Shown: positions 46,601 through 56,639, counted from the stretch's first letter. The stretch: 64,000 nucleotides of DNA from Parelaphostrongylus tenuis (GCA_019055375.1 JAHQIW010000268.1:22133-86132); one strand, 5' to 3'. A program made the numbers and translations. Notes: generated from the sequence alone by a model not told the origin.

Positions 46601-49600
46601 AAAGGCGCAGATGACAGAGATAATTTAGTTTTGGGAGAGCCAAACTCCTTTTATATGTCACAGCGCAATGAAAGCTCCATTGAAAAAAGCTGAAGATATT
46701 AGCGAAATCTTCGAGATTTGATCTATCTATTGATTTTCACAAGTCTGAATTAAAAAGCTTCGTTCAGGGAAAAATTGAATGAGAAACAAAGTATTGTTTT
46801 TGTTGCTTCGGCGCAATGATGAAGCTTTTTTGAAAAAAAATGCACCATTCAAATTCCTTCGATTCAAGCTATCAAATGAGTACTCAAACATTGTAAACGT
46901 GCGGATAGCAGTGAAGTACCCACTTTTTATACGGTTTTCAGTTTTTGTGATCTTTAAGATCGTATTTCATCCCATTCTTTAGAGCTATGCAAGTTGGAAA
47001 GTGTGTCAGCGAGCCCCCATGACCCGAGCGATACAAAGTGGTTATCAGTTAGCTGCATCTGGAGACAGGCGTCATCTCATGACTTCGCAACTCTAGACTT
47101 TCATGGAGCCAACGTGAAAATATTGAACGCACCTTTTATATTCTCATCAGTGCTGCCGAGGGAGACACCTCCCTAAAAGCCTACTAGTTATCTAGATCAT
47201 AAGCTGTCTTTAAATCTTGCTATGACCACAGCATCAAATGCCGTAATGACTAATGGCGCAATGATAAGTCGCAAATCTTAATGTACCTCTAATTTTATGA
47301 TAAAATTCGCCAATTCTAGACTCATAAAATACAAACTTCTTTCTGAAAATGTTGTGATCAAAGTGATTTCAAAGGCTTTACAAAAAGGCTCCTTGTGACT
47401 CTTGACATTTTAGAGATTTGATCATCGTATATTAGTAAAACCAAAGATAGTAACAAAAAATGGTTTATATGATGAGGAAATACCGCTATTCCATGAGGTC
47501 CAATGCATTCGATAACGACTACATGCCATACGCCATTCTTCATTTCGCACTTCATCAGATAACGACTGTTGACCTGAAGAAAATAATCAAAGTAAGGGAC
47601 AATATGTAATGATGACGATGGAAATTGTGCTAAGTTCAATAATATCAATAAAGATGGTTCCAATAAAAGATGATGTTTCCACTTCCTTTGATTTTGCACC
47701 ACTCATTAACTCAAATTACTATGCGAACCCCAGCACTTCTAGTGATATTCGCTTTCTCACTTTCATTCATCAAATTCTTCTAATATTTCACATGTTACTT
47801 CGCTACTGCTTGAGGACTTAGTTTTCTCCACGAATGTTGTAAAACGGTGATCAAAACGATTCATCGTCCCGGTTTCGAGATAACCGAGCGAAGGCTTTCT
47901 TAAGCGCTCTGTTGATGATTGCACGGGATTGTTGGCAGAAGGGATCAAATCAAAACATCGCTTATTACCCCACTTCTCTGATACACTGGAGTACTTATCA
48001 AATTTCTACTACTCTACCACTTACAAAGCAGTTACTATCAGTACTGATATCAAATAATAACAGAATTGAAAGAAACTCACTATCGCGCGAAAAGATTTCG
48101 ATCGAACCTCACCAAACTACAAAGGCGTGGCATGAAAGAGGTTCGAAAGTTGATAAGGGAAGGAAGGATAAGACTATCAATTAGTGATAATGGTGAAGAA
48201 TTTGTTGTGATTCCTCGACAGTTAGATATCGCAATAACGAACAAGCATCTCGAAGATGCTTCGCTTTACCGATCATCTTCTGTAAAGGAATTCAAAAGGC
48301 AAAACCGTAAATTAAACAAGAGGGGATCAGTTGGGAAAAAGCGGCAGGCTTAAGACCATCTACCATTTCTCAATTAAAAATCCAGTCACCAACATGTCCT
48401 GTCTTATACTTACTTATAAAAACACATAAGTCAGTATTCACTGATGATCTAATGTCTAACGATCCATTTATATTCAAAGTTAGACCCATCATCAGCTGTG
48501 TAGGCGGACCGACGGATAGGATAGCATGATTCTTAACGGTATTAACATCCCAGTTGTTAGGACACATTCCAGCCCATTTGACGAACACTCAGATGTTCCT
48601 GGATTGTATACGTAACGCGAACCCGAACAACGCGTACGCAATGAGCCATTCGACGTCATTGCTTTATATACCAACGTGTCGAATTAATCCGCATTGCAAG
48701 CCACACATGAGCTTCTGATACAACACCAGCGAGCTGTAAACATGTATGGCTTGTCGAATGAGCAGTTCATGGTCCTACTAAAAGAGTGCCTGAACTGCTC
48801 AATCTTCAGATGGTCCAGGAAATATCATACTCAAATGAGAGGGTTGACAATGGAATAGCGACTGACACCTAACCTAGCGATTGCCTTTATGTCGAAAGTG
48901 GAAGCACCAGTGATGGATCTCCGGCCGTTACTCCACTGTAGGTGTATAGATGATTGTTTGGTTATCTGTTCCACTCAAGAGGAGCTAGATAATTTCTTTA
49001 GATTGTTGAATGAACAGTCGGAGTATACAAAATTCACCTGTGAGATGACAAAAGATAATTGGCTCCCTTTCTTGAAAGTGCAGATAAACTCAACCGAGAG
49101 CGGCTACATAACAAAGTGGTACCGAAAGCCAAATAATAAGAATATCCTGGTTCACTATCTCTCTTCTCATCCTTCGCATACGAAAAAGGCGTTTATAAAA
49201 ACATGTTTCGAACAGTAGAAAATGTATGCAACGGGGAGGAGCAGAGAGTAGAATCCGTGAAACTGGCTCAGGAAATAGCCACTTCTAATGGATAGGAATT
49301 TGTAACCCCTCGGCTTAGGTTTAGAGGAAAGAGTACGCCCCCGAACGAAAACTCGAATGAAAGGAAAAAAGTCTCGTTCATCCTCCCGTTCTTTGCAAAT
49401 GAGATTAGTACAGCTATAAAACGCTGTTCGAAAAGAGCAGGTTTAGAGCAGTCGGTGGCTATTATTGAAATACCACCGAATACTCTAAAACGCCAACTAG
49501 TTCGCAACCGCTTATATGACCGTCTCTGTATAACGAAAGATTGTAAAATATGTCCTAACGGCAGAGACGGTGATTGTATGAGGGTAGATACAGTTTACCT

Positions 49601-52600
49601 AATCTCTTGCAAAGCGTGTAATGATAAATATATTGACGAAACCGGTAGGCTGCTCTATGCTCGCATAGAAGAACACCTATCTGACAAACGCCTTAATAGA
49701 CGGAACATCCCGCTAGGGACGCATAGAGCACAGAAGTACGACGGAGTTGACTCTGAAATCGAATCATTATCCTTGCGCAGGAGCAAAAAACATCAGCGCG
49801 AAAGATCTTGGAAGAGTATTGATTTAATGCGACCAATCCAACCATAAACCACAGGGAGGAATACCTTCACATCACTCGTGATTTGATTCAGTGTATAAGA
49901 CTGTTGTTTTGATGGATAAGGTGCATTACGAGCCTATGTGATTTCCTTCCGGTTATCTCCACTTGGATCATTCAGTGTAACACATATAAAAAGCGGTGAG
50001 TATGTTGAGAGTTAATTTTGTGTTTGAAGCGATTAAAATCTAGGTGTGGTTATTTTTTTTCTAAAGGAGTAATGGAGGTGTTTGACTGATTGGATTGCGG
50101 ACAATTTGACCTTTTGAGGCTCTGAAGAAGGCGAACTGCCGAAACGTCAGCTGTCGAATAAAGTTTGTTGTACCACCTCGCGTTTTGCTTAAAGAAGAAA
50201 ATCAGCGATTATATTGAAGCATGCCGAGGTTAATAGATAGTCGGTCTTGGGAATTGTTGGAATTGAGAGAGATTGCCGGTGGTCGAGTGGTTAGTGATGC
50301 ACTCCATCAAAAATCACTGCAGTGGTTCGACTCTTAGTATCACCCTTTACAATCACCTGAGAACATCATAACCTGGCTATTTCCAAGATTGTAAGGAGGT
50401 CGACCCACAAGTAATCTACGACATTCATGAAGAAGTCAAAATCCTCAGCACGTTGACAACATTCTGAGCTGTTATTAGCTCAGACCGCACGCCACGTGTG
50501 CGGTGGAGCGGCGAGAGTCTTTGATATCACGCCTTACAATGGAAATATGGGAATCTGTTTGCTAATCTGAGACACTGAGGGGATATTATGGTGACTAAAT
50601 GATGAAATATAGCAGGAGAGAGTTCGAAAAAAAGTTTTATAGTTTAGAGAATGCTCTTGTATCAAAAAATCATCTATGCTTCAACGACAAAAGTACATTG
50701 TTGTGAAAGAGAACATATTTCCAGCTGTTATACAACTTCATTTCTTTCTTTTTCATTCATGTATTTCTAGTCATCTGATAGTCTGAGAAATGCCTGTTCT
50801 CTCACTAAGCTCTTTTTGGTTTTTGACAAATTTAGTACGCTTCACTAACGAAAAAGATAACGTTTTGCAAGCAGTTCACCTTTCTGTATCTATGTGGCTT
50901 TTTACTTACAATTGGGGTTTTAGGAGGAAGCATCGCCATTTTTTCTGTTACAGATAGCTTTATCGATGTCTCTTCGCCATATTCTGCCATTTACTGGAGA
51001 CGAAAATTCCTTTAGTGACCATAGAAGTCCACATTACATTAGGAAACTGTCACAACGTGAGTATAGTCGCCGCGCTCTCCGCGCGACGGCGCCGCGTGCC
51101 GCTCAAGATTTCAACGTCGTTGTCGACATTTTGAGCAAGTGTAAAAACATCACGCGCAATGCTCGAGACCTTAGAGACAATGACTGCGAAAACAAAAATC
51201 AAATGCAAGAAGTACTGTGGACGAGACAGCAGATTAAGATTACGAATCGTATAAAATAAAATGGAAAAGTACAAAATGTTGAACGAGATAGTGGTGAAGA
51301 AGTTATCACTGATGCAAACTATCAAGAGGGAAGTAACCAAGACGGTGGTTTAACCCTCTTCCTCACAACTCTCTCGCAATCACCTGAGATCACTTTAAGT
51401 TGGCTATTTTCTAGATTGGAAAGAAATGGAACTTGATAAGTATATCCCAACATTCATAAAAAAAAAACAAAGTCCTGAAGCAGAGCCTGATGCAACAAGA
51501 AACTGTCGAAACCCATTGAAACAGTGAAAGAGAAGAACAGTCCAGATGCTTGAAGTGCTGCAGTCTGCAACATGAAATACGATGTTGTGTGTGTATAATA
51601 AGATAAAATTAAAAGCAATAAGACTGATACCAATTTAAAGAGGCAGATTATGGAAAACCCAACCAAAGGCTACGGGCTGTTTGTCAATTTACCCAAAAGG
51701 TGTGTATTTTTTCAGTTACTTGAGTAAAATATCAAGTTGAATCTTCATTGCCACTACGGAGTGCTAAAGGAAGAAAACAGAAGCTTGATAATAGTGCGAC
51801 ACACTGAACACAGCTACCATCAAATGATAGCTGCAAAAGAGCTCTGCAAGACAATGCAACAAATTTTCCCATAACTTCTTTCTCACTATTGTTCTATTCC
51901 TCTTTCCGATTTCAAATCGGGCTATGGTCAAAAGAAAAAGCTGTGATATGCTGGAGAATGTTTTAGTAATTTGGGCACCATCGCTCTCCAATTGAATGAA
52001 ACAGACTACCGTGATATTTTAGTGCACATGCATTGACGAACCAACTCACACTGCAAAGTTGAATTGTCACATTTGAAGAAACTTTCGGACCACAGTACCG
52101 CATCCACCTCATATTTCTGATATTGCTCCATCAAGATGTCATTTTTCCCGAGCTCCGAACCATATGCGGAAAGGGAAATTTTAAGACTACACCAGCTTAG
52201 ATGAAACCGCACCAACTTCATTGATAGTCAGCTTCATTACTCTTGGGCGGATTTCTCGATGGTGATTATATTTGTGACTGCTTGGATTCTTCAATAAAAT
52301 ACAAGTAAACTACAGTGTCGAGTTGCGAAAGAATCTGTGGAACAACCCACAAGGACTCCATCACATATGCGCTAATGGGATGAGCACGATCGAGGAACAC
52401 TTAGTACTGATAGGACGAAATGAGACGTGTTTTAACCACTGAACAAGTGCTATGCTCATGTCATAAATCAAGCTAGTCTCTATGAGGATTTATTTGCACT
52501 ACTAATTGCTACTTCTACCTTACAATTCAAATGATCCTATTAGCCCAAGTTTAAATGGATACTAACTTTTTTGGGTTTTTTAACTATAGAAATGACTGAA

Positions 52601-54898
52601 TGCGCTAGAGATACAATTTCAATTTGGCATACTGGTGACTCCGAAGCGCCAGAGTTCGCTGCTTTGACCTATTTTGTGCTAAATTTCCTGTTGTAAATTC
52701 TATTTTTTTTTCCAAAAAAATAAGAAGAGAACACTTAAGTGTTAAGTTTGGGATCAAACCAAACAACTCGCAATGCATGCATTGAACACAGGAGCATAAC
52801 GGGTAAGATTTCAAAGCAGAACTATCCATCATTGCACGGAAATATAAGATCTCAGCGCGCAAAACTCTCAAAGAGTTTGAATAAATGTCAAAAGTCCAGA
52901 AACCGAGTACAAGGATGTTCGCCGTGCTATTACGAGAGATTTGAGCAGTATTTTAGATCGAATTTTGCAGATCCAAGTCAGCCACGCATCTTGCTCATGT
53001 AGGACTCGTTGCGACCGCTATATTAATAACTGGTGGATCGTAAAACAGCATAATGGTGAGTTAGGGAATTAGTTCAGTCATCTGGATTGAAAAAAGTCCC
53101 CTTCTGATGGACAAAGACCTTCCATTGCACTTTTAGTACATATTTGAAAGCTTAAATCTTGAAAAAGTGCTGCACATGACCATTTTTTCAAAGGGTTTTT
53201 CAAAGTGTCGCAGCATTGAAAAAATTACTTCTCACACATGCCGCTTGCTTCTATCATTATCACTCTTATACTTCGCTGGAAGCACGAAAAGCACATAAAC
53301 GTGTGTAGAACGTTTTGTAGCATCAGAATCATGCGTCTTTCCTTAGTTCAGTCAAAGCGGAAAAAATCCTAAATTGAATAACAGAAATCGCACTACACAT
53401 GTTAGTCGCGGCAGCGCGACTGATTGGTCGCATGTCGATCCATGTCTACCCACGCATACTAGCCGACAAGCAAATGCGCAGCGTTTGTGGAGCTCAGTTT
53501 TGTCCTCCCAACTACACTGGAGTGAAGCAATTTTTCAAAAATAAGCACAGCGTTCTGAGCGACAAAATCCAAGCTATTAAATGGCTCCTTGTGATTTCAG
53601 GGCAGTTTTCTGTCTTGGGAAATATACTCGTGTATGAAACGCAAAGCTTTCTTCTTACTACTGCACTGCTGAAAACGCCTTTCCGTAACGAAGCATATTT
53701 CTGAATTATTCGAGATCTGAGCCATTGAATGATTACTAGCAGTTCGACGAAAGAAGTTTGTGCAACGAAACACGCGTTGTAATAAAAAAAAACGGCGCGG
53801 TATGTGTGAAACATAATGATATTTTGAATGCTACGGCGCTGTGATAAGTCTTCTCAAAAAGCAGTTCCACTGGACTTGTGCTTCTCAATGGTTGCTCATA
53901 CTTTTACGGATAGTGCCTGTCTAAGCGAAAAATGTCGTTTCTTCATTCTTTGCCAAATAAACAAAAAGACCAGTTGAGTTTTTTCGTTATGAAAATGATT
54001 CATTAGACAAACTGCATGTCACTATTGAGTATTTTACTAAACAAATTGTATAATTAACATCTCGTCTTCACTCAATAAAAACATAGAATCATTAAAATGA
54101 TCATCTACATCATCAGTTTGTGCTCCTGAAATAAATTAATACGATAAGACTGATAATTTTGCAATTCTGTCACACAATACATGCATACAAGGCATAACAG
54201 TTGGACGTTGCGTTCGTACAGCGTTATAAGCAGGTTCGCACATAAACAAATAATGCTCACATGAGGGAACCTAAGCAGGCTTTTAATTACACAGCCCTGT
54301 AAGAGGTTCTCAATTATTATATCGAGTTATGAGCTAAAACCAGAATTTTTTTCTCATGGCACTGAATAGAATGCAATATGCTTCAGTTCAATTTGACTGC
54401 TGCACGATTGAAGCTCTTGTCAGTATGTGTTCTATGATCTTTCTCCCTTGTGTGGGATTTGTTGATATTATACGGGTACTGTTTCATTTTGCATTATCTT
54501 CGTGACTTGTAAATTGGTATATGTTCCAGAAAAAAAAAGTGTTTGAAGCACTTGAAAAATTTCAAATCTCTTCTGCTCAATTCTACATCCTCTTACTATC
54601 CCAGAATTTTTCTACGTATCTGTAATACATGTAAATCTTCTATTCACAATCGCAGCTCTATGACTGAGAAATACTTTACGACTGCTACAGTAATCTTCTC
54701 TAGTTCAATATTACTCATTTTCCAGATTAATTCTATGAACTGCGTTTATTCTCTGCCGCACTTTACAAAAAAATAAGTCGTTGATATTTTTCGAATTTTT
54801 GTAGCACTCACCCATTGGTCTCGGTCTTTATAGGTTTTGCCTTCGTACGTACCAGCCAGAGCACCACTAAATAATAGACAGATATAAAAGCAGTTCAT
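34582..54898 (-). CDS. Gene A: secreted MIG-18-like (fibronectin type I-like) repeat protein, complete, 11 exons
   Basis: Join, in order of transcription: 54812-54898, 47484-47573, 43693-43819, 41524-41636, 40417-40525, 38214-38329, 37457-37577, 36649-36767, 35534-35639, 34823-34932, 34582-34668. These sum to 1185 bases with every junction in phase, giving 394 residues and a stop. Residues 1-15 are a signal peptide (MNCFYICLLFSGALA). Five modules of about 75 residues follow, each with the pattern C-x(n)-W-x(n)-F/Y-x-x-C, then GC/EC/NC, then a C before an acidic or basic stretch. Mature cysteines lie near residues 38, 52, 96, 114, 124, 147, 165, 188, 199, 222, 244, 267, 278, 303, 324, 342, 351 and 374. 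No membrane segment follows the signal, so secretion is inferred. Family knowledge: C. elegans MIG-18 is an extracellular cofactor in gonad cell migration with a similar repeat; the function here is unknown. The exon chain is strong; the family name is from memory of the motif. Confidence 0.85.
34823..34932 (-). CDS. Gene A exon 10: module 5, cysteines 2 and 3
   Basis: Starts with two bases (completing Ile), then PGWTEGWFKYKC and GC, ending AST-like residues in phase 0. The only donor that keeps the frame into exon 11 is GCAAGT, a GC-AG intron. A GTATAT two codons on would break phase. Confidence 0.78.
35399..35445 (+). ncRNA. Degenerate hammerhead-like motif
   Basis: GUGCUA/UAGCAC stem I, CAG-ACGC-CUG stem III and a UC cleavage position resemble 18062-18112, but the core reads CCGGCGA and GAGU instead of CUGAUGA and GAAA. 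A related flank (CCTCAAGGTATCGGCTGAACCG) occurs at 35090. Catalysis is unlikely. Confidence 0.35.
35534..35639 (-). CDS. Gene A exon 9: end of module 4, start of module 5
   Basis: Starts in phase 0 with IQGKPPMEC after a TGTACAG acceptor and ends CGRRHR plus one base at a GTAAGA donor. It is the most diverged of its class, but its length, phases and cysteine spacing fit, and it is the only candidate found between exons 8 and 10. It sits beside the inverted PLE pair. Confidence 0.75.
35660..36020 (-). mobile_element. PLE 3' end, minus orientation
   Basis: Reverse-complement match to PLE 3' sequence: GTGACGTTTTGGCAGCTCGCC and ATCAAGTGGAAATAACCGGAAGG. It forms an inverted pair with 36020-36490. 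Confidence 0.7.
36020..36490 (+). mobile_element. PLE 3' end, plus orientation
   Basis: Begins with the end of the GIY-YIG region (CATCAGCGCGAAAAATTCTGG) and runs through CTCCTTCCGGTTATTTCC to GAACTGCCGAAACGTCAGCTG and CACCTCGTGTTTGGCT, as at 49790-50190. Confidence 0.75.
36649..36767 (-). CDS. Gene A exon 8: module 4, cysteines 2 and 3
   Basis: Starts with two bases completing Gly, then SIWVEGPLQYTC, INCV and NGANV, ending in phase 0 at a GTTGGT donor. The acceptor is TTTACAG. Confidence 0.83.
37457..37577 (-). CDS. Gene A exon 7: end of module 3, start of module 4
   Basis: Starts in phase 0 with ENGKIIEC and ends CKDHNGQNRTQ plus one base at a GTGAGG donor. It resembles exon 5 in length, cysteine spacing and phase. 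The acceptor is TGTTTAG. Confidence 0.83.
38214..38329 (-). CDS. Gene A exon 6: module 3, cysteines 2 and 3
   Basis: Starts with two bases (completing Gly), then SKWTEGSLQFEC, AC and GEVVP, ending in phase 0 at a GTAGGT donor. It is the same length (116 bp) as gene B exon 4, showing that modules expanded as exon pairs. Confidence 0.85.
39206..39660 (+). mobile_element. Ribozyme-bearing insert, rearranged unit
   Basis: 39212-39325 is an inverted copy of unit end plus unit start (including the tandem junction); 39335-39655 is a forward unit with the hammerhead at 39562. The ends match as inverted repeats (TCTATCAAAGAGGGCTGA). No coding capacity. Confidence 0.6.
39562..39604 (+). ncRNA. Hammerhead ribozyme-like motif, dimer type
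   Basis: GCCCGA/UCGGGC stem I perfect, CUGACGA, stem II GACC-GUAA-GAUC (one mismatch), AAAA for GAAA, CACUUG, UA. Core change at G12 makes activity doubtful. Confidence 0.65.
40417..40525 (-). CDS. Gene A exon 5: end of module 2, start of module 3
   Basis: Phase 0 start after a GTTTAG acceptor. It encodes EHGVKREC, then KKEANGSITLKSL, then CQDYDGRSRAQ plus one base at a GTAATT donor. Gene B exon 5 (1204-1312) is the same length with most residues identical, and the flanking introns are also alike. Confidence 0.85.
40735..41160. repeat. Inverted-repeat element in gene A intron 4
   Basis: Left arm 40757-40840 (TTGACATGTCAGTGACTTA, CAGAGCCACACGCACC) and right arm 41055-41140 (its imperfect complement, GGTGTCTGGCTTTGATAAGG to ACTAACATGTCAAA). 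Same element in gene B intron 4. Confidence 0.65.
41524..41636 (-). CDS. Gene A exon 4: module 2, cysteines 2 and 3
   Basis: Starts with two bases that complete a GAT codon with exon 3, then SEWRAGSFQ. Further on are GC motifs, and it ends GELKS at a GTTAGT donor. The acceptor is TATTCAG. It closely matches gene B exon 4 (SEWREGSFQ to GEVKS). The frame is open for the whole exon, though too short to stand out as an ORF. Confidence 0.85.
41637..43692. other. Gene A intron 3, nothing recognised
   Basis: AT-rich. Plus-strand frames near 41756-42031, 42669-42947 and 43386-43670 have no family motif and no exon-like borders. Confidence 0.4.
43693..43819 (-). CDS. Gene A exon 3: end of module 1 and start of module 2
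   Basis: Begins in phase 0 with VPLNEQ, as in gene B (IPVNEE), and ends CDGHPY plus one base before a GTAAAA donor. Where gene B has W-K-C, this copy has W-N-W (TGG for TGC), so module 1 lacks its fourth cysteine. CDGHPY supplies the first cysteine of module 2. Confidence 0.85.
44590..45120 (-). mobile_element. RTE palm relic
   Basis: Minus strand: LRLNLTKTM in a frame like GLQLNLTKTM of other copies, preceded by a degenerate FADD region and followed by a YLG-like segment. Heavily mutated. Confidence 0.6.
45581..45888. repeat. Tandem duplication, two units of 155 bp
   Basis: Two almost identical units starting GTTTCATTTTCAAGC at 45581 and 45736; one G/T difference noted inside. Unit 2 ends about 45888. 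Confidence 0.92.
46290..46960. repeat. Dispersed repeat R3 copies
   Basis: Repeated units with GCTATCGAATGACTGCTA, AGCGCAA-GA-G and CTTTTTTGAAAAAA motifs, as at 14.3 and 53.8 kb. Confidence 0.45.
47484..47573 (-). CDS. Gene A exon 2: module 1, cysteines 2 and 3
   Basis: Encodes 30 residues in phase 0, with MKC and W-H-x-V-V-x-EC motifs. It runs from a CTTCAG acceptor to a GTATTT donor. The equivalent exon of gene B is 11886-11975, identical in length and phase. It continues straight from the TGG codon that ends exon 1. Confidence 0.85.
47880..50200 (+). mobile_element. Penelope-like element, nearly full length, degenerate
   Basis: Plus strand, inside gene A intron 1. N-terminal region 48066-48353 (LTKLQRRGMKEVRKLI, basic). 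Fingers near 48380-48530 (PVLYLLIKTHK, KVRPIISCVGGPTDR). RT palm 48889-49218 with IDDCLVICSTQEELDNFF and DNWLPFLKVQI. GIY-YIG endonuclease 49455-49847: VYLISCKAC, KYIDETGRLLYARIEEHL, and zinc-ligand-like cysteines before it. The 3' noncoding part has GAACTGCCGAAACGTCAGCTG and ends near CACCTCGCGTTTTGCTT. Stops and frameshifts at 48.53 and 49.22 kb make it inactive, but it is the best copy here. Confidence 0.85.
50276..50450 (+). mobile_element. SINE3 copy
   Basis: tRNA-like head GGTGGTCGAGTGGTTAGTG and box B GGTTCGACTC, then TCACCTGAGAACATCATAACCTGGC. The tail recurs at 51330-51480. Confidence 0.65.
50966..51259 (+). CDS. Unrecognised 97-codon frame, doubtful gene
   Basis: Begins ATG at 50966 and is rich in Arg, Asn and Lys. 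A short CpG-rich patch (about 51068-51103) stands out in the AT-rich intron 1 of gene A, on the opposite strand. No family motif, signal peptide or clear splice sites. It could equally be an eroded repeat. Confidence 0.2.
   Translation: MSLRHILPFTGDENSFSDHRSPHYIRKLSQREYSRRALRATAPRAAQDFNVVVDILSKCKNITRNARDLRDNDCENKNQMQEVLWTRQQIKITNRIK
51330..51480 (+). mobile_element. SINE3 tail fragment
   Basis: ACAACTCTCTCGCAATCACCTGAGATCACTTTAAGTTGGCTATTT matches the SINE3 body at 50350-50400 with substitutions; the tRNA-like head is missing. Confidence 0.5.
51481..53100. other. Gene A intron 1, stretch with nothing recognised
   Basis: Open frames near 51764-52221 and 52605-53002 show no family motif and no exon borders in the gene A pattern. 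Confidence 0.4.
53130..53960. repeat. Dispersed repeat R3 copy
   Basis: Carries the CTTCGCTGGAAGCACGAAAAGCACATAAACGTG end at about 53260-53300 and downstream CTACGGCGCTGTGATAAG units, as at 14.7, 15.1 and 21.3 kb. Confidence 0.5.
54812..54898 (-). CDS. Gene A exon 1: signal peptide and start of module 1
   Basis: Encodes 29 residues, from MNCFYICLLFSGALA to a TYxGKTYKDxDxW motif, and ends in phase 0 at a GTGAGT donor. Gene B exon 1 has the same length and donor. The start is chosen because only the sequence from this Met is shared between paralogues; an upstream in-frame Met is not. The first module cysteine of gene B is Gly here (residue 16). A possible 3' splice or spliced-leader acceptor AG lies at 54929-54930; the 5' UTRs of the two genes are recognisably similar (GCAGTGC / ACAGTGC). 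Confidence 0.85.
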
Positions 54899-55500
54899 TG
54901 TGTTAGGCTTCGCCAACAGCACTGTTTTCTGTATCACAAAAACTGTGTAGAGTGTCACGAATTTACAAAGCAATCAAAGATTCTACATGCGCCGTAATTC
55001 GCAATAGGTAAATCGCTTCGGTGAATGCTTAAATCTGGATGCATCATACTTTAGTGGAAATTTAGCATCATTTAACAATGCGAAGAAGAGTTTTGGGCAG
55101 AGTGAGAGGAACAAAACATTATATGAGCTCAAAATTTTTGAGAGAAAAGATTTTTTGAGGTGTTTTTCTCCATAAAAGCTAAAGCTACCTTGCCCATCAC
55201 GTTATATATTGCTTTGTTTTGTAATACTGTAAAGTAATACGCTAAATTGTGACGGTCACCAGAATCACGCTTCAGTGATAATGTATTACGTTTTTGTGCT
55301 GAACCGCGACGTTCAGCTGAATTTTCTTCGTTCTGGTGTGTTGGCTCAAAAGAAAATTTATCATCTCAACGCTGCTGGGAATGTTCTCGAGAATAGCGAA
55401 CTGTCGGTCGCTTATTAATAAATCGATAGGCTCAGCTCATGTTATTTCACTGCCCCAATATTTCTGGGGCTGTGGCTTAGAATACACTCCTTCTGATGAA
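54899..55500. other. Upstream flank of gene A
   Basis: Presumed promoter region. No TATA box or other recognised element can be supported; the first 40 bases resemble the gene B leader. Confidence 0.35.
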
Positions 55501-55513
55501 ATGTTATTCATCG

Positions 55514-55640
55514 TATGCACGTGTTGCGATGTGGTTGAAGGTGCCTTGCTTCACAATCGTGATGGCCATTTCAACCTCTCATCCGCAGCTCATTGAACCT
55601 TCCCACTCGTTTACGGTATGATAATTTGCAGAACACTTTT
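55514..55640 (+). mobile_element. SINE1 fragment, diverged
   Basis: GCACGTGTTGCGATGTGGTTGAAGGTGCC corresponds to the SINE1 head; followed by CCATTTCAACCTCTCATCCGC in place of box B. Confidence 0.45.
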
Positions 55641-55729
55641 CTGGAAGATCGAAAGACGCTGTTATGAGACCGACCGGTAAGCTTCATGTCATGTCAAACA
55701 CTTCAGTAGACGCACGCAGAAGAACATAT

Positions 55730-55975
55730 ACTCTTTTTTACGTTCCTTCATTGATCCGTATTCACAGTGTTTTTCTCATTATGCAAATCCCAGTACTTCT
55801 TTCATTCAAATTGTTTTTTTCTTTCCTTCTTGAACGTTACAGAAATCTGGTTGAGCTTGTTTACTTGTAATCTCAAGCGAATGCCTGACTGTGGCGTTCC
55901 ATTGTTGACGAGTGTGGGGGCGGAGTTTAGCCTAGACGCTCCGTGACGAGCACCATAGCCAATAGGCCACGACGC
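55730..55975 (-). mobile_element. SINE2 copy
   Basis: CAAATCCCAGTACTTCTTTCATTCAAATT, GGCGTTCCATTGTTGACG and the GGCCACGACGCCCTCC head correspond to other SINE2 copies. Confidence 0.65.
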
Positions 55976-56059
55976 CCTCCTCCCCTTCTCCCAAAGAAAC
56001 ATATAACAGAGAATAATTTCAAGTAGAAGTTGCTGTCCTTGAGTATAAATGCGAAATTT

Positions 56060-56430
56060 CGGAATGAACAACTTTCAAAGCGTTTGAATACAAAAAATCA
56101 AAATATGTCGCTTGCATGAGTGCCTTGTAATCAAGCGTGATCTCGCTCCGTATATCAAACGGCTGTTTTGATTGAACCAAGAATGTCCAAGTAAGAATTT
56201 GTGTCACTGACCTCCATTAATAATTACAAGATCTTGAGACAGGGAAATAGTGATAATTTGGAACAAACTGTATACAACTCATCAACATTTATATGCTATG
56301 GTAGTTGTACTTGAGGTGGAAGATGTTTGACTGAGTGAATTTTATGTCATATCGACTTTTTAGTATATTAATGAATACGAGACAGCTGGAACGTAAACAG
56401 TTGCTAGTTTGAATGAATCTGAACAAAAAC
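56060..56430 (+). mobile_element. PLE 3' relic, strongly diverged
   Basis: GCCTTGTAATCAAGCGTGAT and ACGGCTGTTTTGATTGAACCAAG, then GGAAGATGTTTGACTGAGTGAA, keep the order of PLE 3' sequence. Confidence 0.5.
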
Positions 56431-56639
56431 GTGTCTAATTGATGATAATAGCAATATTGTTCATGTGAGCTGAAACTAATAATTAGTCGCTTTTAACGGA
56501 TGCCAAGTGTGGTGCGATGTACCTCTAACAACTGCAGCATATGCGTCAATTTTTCGGTAGAAATGAGAATTGAGCGATCAAGGACATGGTGCGATTGGAA
56601 AGAGTTTGCTTTATCAATTTGTAATGCGCATATGTACTC

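Noticed and set aside
47358..47702. 114-residue minus-strand frame as a gene
   Set aside because: Only its central 90 bases (47484-47573) are exon 2 of gene A; the rest is intron with no similarity to gene B.
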